Below, piece by piece: positions 16,550 to 24,200 of a DNA stretch of 25,001 bases. Position numbers and translations under genes: made by a program. The DNA is from a virus. Under the pieces are notes generated by a model. The model saw only the letters and a program-made list of their open reading frames with translations, was not told the origin of the DNA and made no database searches. The stretch covers positions 1-25,001 of IMG/VR virus record IMGVR_UViG_3300046804_000875; one strand, 5' to 3'. The stretch's first letter is position 1, and every line of letters begins with the position of its first letter.

Positions 16550-16558
16550 TAACGAAAA
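16544..16558. promoter_or_regulatory. Palindrome overlapping promoter, possible operator
   Basis: TTTTCGTAACGAAAA has two perfect 7-nt inverted arms around a single A. It covers the end of the promoter-like box at 16542-16549 and ends eight bases before the scaffold gene. It could be an operator for a dimeric regulator or a small leader hairpin (six pairs, three-base loop). There is no direct evidence of binding. Confidence 0.35.
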
Positions 16559-16566
16559 ACACACTT

Positions 16567-17709
16567 ATGTCAGAACTAGAACAAGAACAACCACAAGAAC
16601 AAAAACCAGTTTATAGAATGAGTACCGGTATACCTATGCCTCAAGATGAGTTTGTAGAGCCTGCCGCACCTATTCAAGCTGAAAGTGCAGAACCAGTAGT
16701 AGCTAATGAAGAAGCTGCATCTACAGTTGTAACAGAGCCAGAAGCTCAGGTTGAAGAAAATGTAACAGCATTTTCAATTCCTAATTTTGGTGATGAGCAG
16801 GCTGAAGAAGTTTCTGCTGAAGCACAACCATCGGCACAAGTTCAGGTAACTGATTGGAAAGAGCAATTAAAAAAGTCAGACCCTAAAGAAATTTTAAAAG
16901 AATTAGGTTACGATGAATTTGTTGCAGATTTTGCAGAGTTTAGAAAAAACGGTGGAGATGCCTATAAGTTCCTTGAAGCAAAGGCTTTTGATTGGAATAA
17001 TGTATCTCATACTGATTTGGTGTTTGATGAATTAAAGTTACAATACCCTAATCTTAGTGATGATAAGATTGAGAAATTGTATCAAGCAAGATATAAACAA
17101 AGTGATTTTGCATCTGATGAAGATAGAGAAATTGGATTGATTCAGTTAGAAGCGGATGCAGAATTAGTTAGACAAAAAAGAATATATGAACAGCAACAGT
17201 TCCGTATACCAGAAGTTAGTAGGCCACAAGAGGTGGATAACCAATTTCAGTATGCAGAGCAGGAGCGAATTATAGCAGAACAACAACAACAAGTTCTCCA
17301 GTTTTTCAGGGAACATGATGCTACGAAATCCTTACTAGAAAGCAAAAGAGTTGCGATTGATTTAGGAGATAATGGCAAATTCAATTTTAACATTGATAAA
17401 CCTGAAAATTTAATGGCAGTAGCGTTGGATGGAGAAAAGTGGCAAAGAGCAATTTCTGTAAATCCGCAAGAGGCGGACCCAGCAAAGCTTATTCCAGATG
17501 TGGCTAAATTGCAAAAAATTGCATTAGTCGCTCTTAATCCAAACTATGAGAAAGACCTTGTTAATTATGGAAAGTCATTGGGATTGAAAGCTATCATTGA
17601 AGAAGGACAAAACGCACGCAGACCTGTTGGTAGTGCACCTGCCCAACCCAATGAATCATTAGGCGAAGCTTTCGGCTCAAGAGCTAAAGTTAGCACATTA
17701 GGCAGGTAA
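16567..17709 (+). CDS. Probable scaffolding/capsid-assembly protein
   Basis: A 380-residue protein rich in Glu, Gln and Ala. The first 90 residues are acidic and low in complexity (PAAPIQAESAEPVVANEEAA), followed by a helical middle (ILKELGYDEFVADFAEFRK) and a Gln-rich coiled-coil (YAEQERIIAEQQQQVLQFF). The acidic, helical, disordered composition and the position directly before the major capsid gene are typical of scaffolding proteins, which guide prohead assembly and leave before packaging. No protease motif is visible. The assignment rests on composition and order; a minor head protein is the alternative. Confidence 0.6.
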   Translation: MSELEQEQPQEQKPVYRMSTGIPMPQDEFVEPAAPIQAESAEPVVANEEAASTVVTEPEAQVEENVTAFSIPNFGDEQAEEVSAEAQPSAQVQVTDWKEQLKKSDPKEILKELGYDEFVADFAEFRKNGGDAYKFLEAKAFDWNNVSHTDLVFDELKLQYPNLSDDKIEKLYQARYKQSDFASDEDREIGLIQLEADAELVRQKRIYEQQQFRIPEVSRPQEVDNQFQYAEQERIIAEQQQQVLQFFREHDATKSLLESKRVAIDLGDNGKFNFNIDKPENLMAVALDGEKWQRAISVNPQEADPAKLIPDVAKLQKIALVALNPNYEKDLVNYGKSLGLKAIIEEGQNARRPVGSAPAQPNESLGEAFGSRAKVSTLGR

Positions 17710-17751
17710 AAATTAAAAACTTTTACTTAAAAAAAATTAAAAAGATTAACA
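17710..17751 (+). promoter_or_regulatory. A-rich leader of the capsid gene
   Basis: The 42-nt gap before the capsid ATG is almost all A and T, with a run of eight A residues, no Shine-Dalgarno-like GGAGG and no promoter box like those elsewhere in the window. A-rich, unstructured leaders support efficient translation in Bacteroidota, so this probably acts as a translation enhancer on the scaffold transcript. Confidence 0.35.
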
Positions 17752-19107
17752 ATGGCAAACAATTTAGGTAACATTACCAAAGCCTACGTCAGCGCAATTG
17801 ACCCTGTGCTTGACACGAGAGAGATTAACAAGCTCGTTACTGATATTCAGAACGATGATGCTCTAACAGACATTTTGTGGTTAGGTGACAGAAAGAAGCC
17901 TATCACTACTGGTCAACCTATTTATTACACTTTTGTAAACGAAGCTTTATTCAAACTTCTTGATACAACTGGTGGCACTGTAAATGGTTCTGGTACAACT
18001 TCTATCAACTTTACTTGTACTACTGCGACTTCTGGTCAAGCTCGTAAAGATGATTTAGTTCTAGTTCCAACTGGTGCTATCTCTGCTATCGTTACAAATG
18101 TTGTAACAACTTCAGGTGTTGATACCGTATACATTAAATCTGTATCTGGTGCTAACATGACTTTAACTGCTGGTGATAAATTATCTTTATTCTCAGTAGC
18201 TGTTGGTGAAAACTCAGTAAGCCAAACTAACTTACGTTTTGGTTTAACTAAGTACACTAACAAGTACCAAATCTTCCGTGAAATTTCAAAAATTACAGAC
18301 GTTCAAAACGCTGCAACTATTGAAGTTGAATTTAACGGTCAAAACAAATTTATCGTTAAAGACCACCTTGAAAAAGCAATTTTACTTAAAGGTAAAATCA
18401 ATGCTGCTTTCATCGCTGGTGATATGTCAGTTACTACTTTCAGTGATACTAACCCTATCCTTACTGATGGTAATACTTCTGGTAGCGATGGTGGTGGACC
18501 AGTACAAACAACTCGTGGTTTAAACAAATACATCGAGATGTATGGTAACACAATCGTTAACGGTACTTTAGGTACAGTACAAAAAGCAAACATTGATGAT
18601 GCTCTTGATACACTTATCGCAGCTAAATCTCCTAAAGATTATTTAGTATTCGGTTCAAGTGCAGTTAAGAGAGCTCATGACACTTATTGGAAGGCATTAG
18701 GTTCTTCTGGTGTACAATCAGTTCGTATCGTTGTTGACGGTAAAGAACTTGATTTACAAGTAGACAAAGTAAGTTACGGTGGTTTTACCCTTAACTACAT
18801 GGCTATGCCAATCCAAGACCAACCAGTATTATTCGGTCAAACTGTAATTAACAAATGTGCATACTATGTTCCTTACAACAACCGTGTTAAAGTACAAGGT
18901 GGTGGTTATGATTCAGCAATGCGTGTAAGATACGTACCAGCTCAGACTAAATTCGGTAACGATATGATTGGTGAAATCCACAGCGGTGCAATTTCTCCAG
19001 TAAATCCTAACGGAGATGCAATGAACTGGACTTGTTCTTGGACAACTGCTCAAGGTCTTGAGTGTTTAGGTGTTCAGCACTTCTTACGTCAGCAAGTATT
19101 ATCATAA
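17752..19107 (+). CDS. Major capsid protein
   Basis: A 451-residue protein that would form the icosahedral shell, probably with the HK97 fold. The start MANNLGNITKAYVSAIDP and the segment DIQNDDALTDILWLG have the helical N-arm look of capsid proteins. Residues about 75-160 are Ser/Thr/Gly/Val-rich beta sequence, likely an insertion domain. The end includes NDMIGEIHSGAISPVNPNG. Support also comes from position after the scaffold and from codon use: CGT for Arg and AAC for Asn are much commoner here than in neighbours such as the first gene, as expected for the most abundant protein of the phage. A strong terminator follows 20 bases after the stop. Confidence 0.82.
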   Translation: MANNLGNITKAYVSAIDPVLDTREINKLVTDIQNDDALTDILWLGDRKKPITTGQPIYYTFVNEALFKLLDTTGGTVNGSGTTSINFTCTTATSGQARKDDLVLVPTGAISAIVTNVVTTSGVDTVYIKSVSGANMTLTAGDKLSLFSVAVGENSVSQTNLRFGLTKYTNKYQIFREISKITDVQNAATIEVEFNGQNKFIVKDHLEKAILLKGKINAAFIAGDMSVTTFSDTNPILTDGNTSGSDGGGPVQTTRGLNKYIEMYGNTIVNGTLGTVQKANIDDALDTLIAAKSPKDYLVFGSSAVKRAHDTYWKALGSSGVQSVRIVVDGKELDLQVDKVSYGGFTLNYMAMPIQDQPVLFGQTVINKCAYYVPYNNRVKVQGGGYDSAMRVRYVPAQTKFGNDMIGEIHSGAISPVNPNGDAMNWTCSWTTAQGLECLGVQHFLRQQVLS

Positions 19108-19127
19108 TTCTTTGTAGACAAAATAAT

Positions 19128-19155
19128 GGTAGGCCGTTGAAATATACGGCTTACC
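19128..19155 (+). terminator. Rho-independent terminator after capsid gene
   Basis: GGTAGGCCGT (19128-19137) pairs with ACGGCTTACC (19146-19155), ten pairs with one G-U, around an eight-base loop, followed by TTTATTATATTTT. Flanking AATAA and TTATT can lengthen the stem. No promoter is evident between it and the gene at 19187, so that gene probably depends on read-through. Confidence 0.75.
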
Positions 19156-19186
19156 TTTATTATATTTTAAATCAAAAAACACATAT

Positions 19187-20092
19187 ATGCAAGTTGTTGG
19201 AAAATTCAACGGAATTTCAGAAGATTTAAAAAGAGCGATTCCGCCACTAGAGCCGGGTCAATCTGTAACTTTTGAAATGCTTACGGGGGTTAAAAATAAC
19301 GACCCAGATGAGAAAGAAAGACAAAGAAACCCATTACTTTACCCAAAAGCAAACATCCCTACTAGAGATAGGATTAAAGACCCTTATCTAGCTAAACAAG
19401 GAAAAGATGCATGGGTAGATGTGGTAGTAGCTGATTGGTGGGATGGTGAAAAGCCGGGAAAGGAAAGATTCTTTATGCCGGGTGTTAGCGATGGTTTAGG
19501 TGGATTCCAATTCACTGGACGTTTCGCATTAGTAGGTGGTAATCAAAAAGATGAGGAGCTTTATGAGTACCTTATGATTAGTAACTACAACAGAGATAGC
19601 ATTTTAGGAGAAGCAAGAGATGCTAGTAAAGCACCACTTTTTGGTGTTGTAAATCAAAGAAAATCAAGCCAAAAAGCACTTCAAGGTTTTGAAATCCTGA
19701 AAGAAGCAATTGGTATTATTTCTAAGATGAAGCCAGCAGAAGCTCGTAAAATTGGAGCTGCACTTAACTGGAATGAATTTACTGATGATGATGTGATTTT
19801 AGCTGAGGTTGCAAACTTTGCTCGCTCTAAACCAGACGAGTTCTTAAAAGTTTATACAGACCCTTCTAAAGACATTAAATCAGCCGTAAGACAAGGCTTA
19901 GATAATGAGATTATTTCATTTGATATGGCTACCGGTAAGGTTTCAATTGGCTCTCAAGAAATCACTACAATCTCTAAACAAGACAGAGGAAATGTAACAG
20001 ATGCATTGACTCAATTTATCCAAACTGCAAAGAATGGTAAAGATGTTCTTGCTAATATCGAGAAGCAATTAAATGAGTTAGCTAAGGCTTAA
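19187..20092 (+). CDS. Unknown virion-module protein
   Basis: A 301-residue protein I do not recognise. The N-terminal half is beta-rich with many Pro, Gly and Trp residues (IPPLEPGQSVTFEMLTGV; DAWVDVVVADWW; FMPGVSDGLGGFQFTGRFAL). The C-terminal half is helical and charged (EILKEAIGIISKMKPAEARK; GKDVLANIEKQLNELAKA). There is no signal peptide, membrane segment or catalytic motif. Placement between the capsid gene and the neck-like genes, between two terminators, suggests an abundant structural or head-completion protein such as a decoration or vertex protein. Function is inferred only from position. Confidence 0.55.
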   Translation: MQVVGKFNGISEDLKRAIPPLEPGQSVTFEMLTGVKNNDPDEKERQRNPLLYPKANIPTRDRIKDPYLAKQGKDAWVDVVVADWWDGEKPGKERFFMPGVSDGLGGFQFTGRFALVGGNQKDEELYEYLMISNYNRDSILGEARDASKAPLFGVVNQRKSSQKALQGFEILKEAIGIISKMKPAEARKIGAALNWNEFTDDDVILAEVANFARSKPDEFLKVYTDPSKDIKSAVRQGLDNEIISFDMATGKVSIGSQEITTISKQDRGNVTDALTQFIQTAKNGKDVLANIEKQLNELAKA

Positions 20093-20111
20093 AATTTAAT
20101 TAAATTATAAT

Positions 20112-20147
20112 AAAAAAGCTCTACCATAAAAAAGTAGGGCTTTTTTT
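20112..20147 (+). terminator. Rho-independent terminator after 19187 gene
   Basis: GCTCTAC (20118-20124) pairs with GTAGGGC (20134-20140), seven pairs including one G-U, around a nine-base loop. Preceding A residues (20112-20117) pair with the T run (20141-20147), giving a 13-pair stem ending in T residues. The A and T runs on both sides would let it work in either direction. Confidence 0.8.
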
Positions 20148-20149
20148 AT

Positions 20150-20175
20150 TATTTAACATTTTTTTGGTAGTTTTG
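20150..20175 (+). promoter_or_regulatory. Late-type promoter before neck/fibre genes
   Basis: TATTTAAC (20150-20157), a 10-nt gap, then TAGTTTTG (20168-20175), an exact TAnnTTTG match, followed by GTAAAC. It lies directly after the terminator and 15 bases before the next ATG. It is the third member of the motif family seen at 13053 and 16520. Confidence 0.6.
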
Positions 20176-20190
20176 GTAAACTTTTTTATT

Positions 20191-20709
20191 ATGCCGTTTA
20201 CACAAAATTTCGCCGCCTCTCAGGTTATATCAACACCTAATTTATTGATATTAGATGATACAAGTACAGGTTCTGATGCTGCTATCACTACCAGAAGGGT
20301 ATATATGCAGAAATCAGATGGTACTTATTTAGTTGAAAGTGGTACAACTACCGATTATGAGGTATGGTCATTAGCTACTGGAAACACAATTAGTTTTAAC
20401 GTATTAGATAAAGATTATGCATTGAACATCACTGTTGAATGGAGGGATAACTCAAATGTGCTATATAGCAAGACTGTTACGTATTGTTTTTCTACGTACG
20501 CAAAAATTTACAATACTAAATTATCTAAAGCTCAAATATCTACTCCTGAAAGATTGGATGGAGATAATTGGCTTTCTACAAAGTTTGCTTTAAATACTTA
20601 TATCCGTGCAGCAGATGATGCAATTTCATTAGGTGCAGGTATTGCTATTGCGCAATTAAGTTTGAATAAAGCAAAATACATTATTGACAATCCTAAATTA
20701 GTTTACTAA
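20191..20709 (+). CDS. Probable head-tail connector/neck protein
   Basis: A 172-residue protein, start MPFTQNFAASQVISTPNLLI. The first 110 residues are beta-rich (VYMQKSDGTYLVES; ISFNVLDKDYALNITVEW), the rest helical (ISLGAGIAIAQLSLNKAKYI). The ATG at 20191 is chosen because an in-frame TTG at 20164 lies upstream of the promoter box. Position after the capsid genes and before the fibre suggests a neck or connector protein; no specific family is recognised. The stop overlaps the next start (TAATG), so the two are coupled. Confidence 0.55.
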   Translation: MPFTQNFAASQVISTPNLLILDDTSTGSDAAITTRRVYMQKSDGTYLVESGTTTDYEVWSLATGNTISFNVLDKDYALNITVEWRDNSNVLYSKTVTYCFSTYAKIYNTKLSKAQISTPERLDGDNWLSTKFALNTYIRAADDAISLGAGIAIAQLSLNKAKYIIDNPKLVY

Positions 20710-21227
20710 TGCCAACTACAGCAGATGTTATTGATATAGCAAAAGTTTCAGCATCTTTAGCAATAAGAGATATTGAATTGGGTAAAGAAACAGATTTGAA
20801 TTTACCTAAGAAATTGCAAATGGAAGCTGATATTTTAGAGTGGGTTGATGATGTGAATTACACAGGCATCAACCTTGTTGGTTTTACAGAATACGTATAC
20901 GGAATGTGCGGTGGGTATGCTTATGAAGCAGAAGGAATTATTGGCACAGGTGGTATCGTTGTTAATCCAAGTAGCGGAGGTTCTACAAGAACTATTGAGC
21001 AGTATTCTAAATTTGCAAGCGGTGGTTCTACAACAATTACATTCTCTGAAGCAATTGATAAAGTTCTTCTTTATGCAAGTAGAGGTGGTATTGATGTTGG
21101 TGAAATTATATTTAGTGGTACACCTACGGGTAATCAAGTTAAATGGGATACTAATACCGGAGTACTAACTGTTGCATCAACTGTTCCGTTCCAAACTGGA
21201 GAGTTTGTGAGAATATTGGTTATCTAA
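20709..21227 (+). CDS. Small virion protein, connector-like N-terminus and beta tail
   Basis: A 172-residue protein in two parts. The N-terminal part is helical (VIDIAKVSASLAIRDIELGK; LQMEADILEWVDDVN), as in connector proteins. A Gly/Ser linker (NPSSGGSTRTI, about residues 86-96) leads to a beta-rich C-terminal part (GDVGEII-like strands: IDVGEIIFSGTPTGNQVKW, VLTVASTVPFQTGEFVRILV) resembling small fibre or decoration domains. It begins inside the previous stop and ends 15 bases before the fibre gene, so it probably joins the fibre to the particle. This role is inferred. Confidence 0.5.
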   Translation: MPTTADVIDIAKVSASLAIRDIELGKETDLNLPKKLQMEADILEWVDDVNYTGINLVGFTEYVYGMCGGYAYEAEGIIGTGGIVVNPSSGGSTRTIEQYSKFASGGSTTITFSEAIDKVLLYASRGGIDVGEIIFSGTPTGNQVKWDTNTGVLTVASTVPFQTGEFVRILVI

Positions 21228-21242
21228 TAAAAAAATATTAAA

Positions 21243-24200
21243 ATGGCAATACAAGGTTTTTTTACCGGTGATGTTAAGATAAGAGATTTAAACGGTGTAT
21301 TAAAGGCCGTAGATGGTATTGTAGAAGTAGCAACTGATGCAGGTACGGTAACGAGTGTTGGATTAACAGTTGGTTCTACAGGGACCGATGTAAATGTTGC
21401 AAATAGCCCAGTTACTACAAGTGGTAATATTACTTTGAATTTACCAAGTGCATCTGCAACTAATAGAGGTTTATTGAGTGCTTCTGATTGGACTTCGTTT
21501 AATTCTAAACAAGGAACAATTACATTAACTACAACTGGTAATAATGGTTCTGCAACTTTGATTAGCGGAACTTTAAATATTCCAACATATACTTTAGCTG
21601 GACTTGGTGGTATTAGCTTGACTTCATTGAGCGCATCAAGCCCTTTAGCTTATAATAATACTACAGGAGCATTTTCTATACAAGTAGCAAATGATTCTCA
21701 ATCTGGTTATTTAAGTAGCTCTGATTGGACAGTTTTTAATAGCAAACAAGCTGCATTAACTTTTAGTGCTCCTTTAGTAAACACAGCAGGAACTATTTCA
21801 ATACCTGCTGCAACAAGTTCTGTGAATGGTTATTTAACTTCTACAGATTGGAGTACGTTCAATAACAAGCAAGCAACAATTACACTTACTACTACAGGAA
21901 GTAGTGGAGCTGCTACGTTAATTGGGGCAACTTTAAATATACCAAATTATACCGGTGGACTAAGTGGTTATGTTCCATATACGGGAGCAACTACAAATGT
22001 TGACCTAGGTGAATATGAATTAAAAGCTGGACAATTAACACTTGATGTATCTCCAACAGGAACTGCTGCGGTGGGGACTACTCGATGGAATAATACTATC
22101 GGAAGTAGCGAAACTACATTAAAAGGTGGTAATGTCATTTTAAAGAATGGCGTTGATTTGGTTGCTAGAGTTGTAAATAAGGTTACACCAAATACTACTT
22201 TAACAAAAGCTGGTTATGCTGCTGTAAGGGTAAGTGGTGCACAAGGACAAAGATTAGCTGTTGCTTATGCACAGGCTAATAATGATAACAATAGTGCTGA
22301 TACTATTGGATTGGTAACTGAAACAATTGCTACCAATCAGGAAGGATTTATCATGACCGTGGGTCAGCTTTTGGATATTGATACTACAGGTTCATTACAA
22401 GGTGAAACTTGGGCTGATGGTGATGTTTTATATTTAAGCCCAACTACTGCTGGTGCTTTAACGAATATAAAGCCAAACGGCTCTACAGGGCATATTGTGG
22501 TAATGGGTTATGTGGAATACGCACACGCTAATCACGGTAGTATCTATGTAAAAATAATGAACGGTTGGGAGCTTGATGAATTACACAATGTGTATATCTC
22601 ATCTGTAGCTAACAATCAAGGTTTGTTCTATGAAAGTTCAACACAACTTTGGAAAAATAAAAGTATTGCAACTGTTTTAGGATATACCCCTGCAAATGCA
22701 GCTACTACAATTACAATAAACGGAACTACTTACGATATTTCTACAAACAGAACATGGTCTGTAGGAACTGTTACTAGCATTGGTACAAGTGGACCGATTA
22801 CTGGTGGTACAATAACTGGTTCAGGAACTATAGGTATTACTCAGGCAACTACTTCAACAGATGGTTATTTGAGCTCTACTGATTGGAATACTTTTTATAA
22901 TAAACAAGCGGCAGGAAGTTATATTACTGCATTAACAGGTGAGGCTACAGCTTCAGGACCGGGAAGTGCTAGTGTAACTTTAAGTACTTCTGCGGTTACA
23001 GGTAAGCTGCTTACAGGATTAAATTTAACAGGTGGTGGTTCTATTGCTGCTACTGATTCTATATTACAGGCTTTTGGTAAAGTGCAAAACCAAATCTCAG
23101 GATTAGCTGGTGGTGTTACTTATCAAGGCACATGGAACGCATCTACAAATACTCCTACACTAACAAGTTCTGTTGGAACTAAGGGGTACTATTACATAGT
23201 AGATGTAGCTGGTTCTACCAACTTAAATGGTATTACCGATTGGAAAGTGGGTGACTGGGCTATATTTAATGGCTCTACATGGGATAAAGTGGACAATACA
23301 GACGCAGTAAGTTCGGTGAACGGGTTTACAGGAGCAGTGAGTTTGACTACTTCTAATATTGCAGAAGGTACTAATTTATACTATTTAGACTCAAGAGCAA
23401 GACTTGCATTAAGCTTTACGGCAGGTTCGGGAGCTTATGATAATACTACTGGTGTTATTACAATTCCAACCAATACAAGTCAGCTAACTAACGGTGCAAA
23501 TTTTATTACCCTTTCTTCGCTATCTGCAAGCTCACCATTGGCTTATAATAGTGGTACTGGGGCTTTCTCTATCCAAGTGGCTACAGGCTCTCAAAATGGC
23601 TATTTAAGCTCTACAGACTGGACTACTTTTAATGGTAAGCAAAATGCTTTAACTTTAACGACTACAGGCTCTAGTGGGTCTGCTACTTTAGTGGGTGCTA
23701 CATTGAATATACCTACCTATACTTTAAGTGGTTTAGGTGGTGTGCCTACAAGCAGACAATTGACTATTAATGGAACTGCTTATGATTTAAGTGCAGATAG
23801 AAGCTGGTCAGTTGGTACACATACCGGTTCTTTAACTTCAGGATATATACCTAAAGCTACAGGAAGTACAACGCTTACAGATGGTTTATTGTATGATACT
23901 GGTTCTGCGGTTCTATTAGGAACACAGACGGCTGGTTCTGGTAAGTTTATGGTGTACTCTAGTACAGCAGATAACCATTACCAAGCTATCGGTACAGCCC
24001 CTTCGTTTAGATTTGCAGATACAATCACTTCTCCTACGTATACAGGTATAATTGGACTAGCTACAGCAAGTAACCACTTTATTATTGGAGCAGCAGCAGG
24101 CGATATGGTACTTGCAAATAATACATCATCTGTAGGTAACTTCTTATTTGGAACGGGAGCTACAGAGAGAATGAGGATTAATGCGACTACGGGTAACGTA

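Noticed and set aside
20835-21168. Overlapping open frames on both strands in the second neck-like gene
   Set aside because: They are shadows of the 20709-21227 gene: composition is unlike a phage protein, there is no leader, and they conflict with the coupled + strand gene order.
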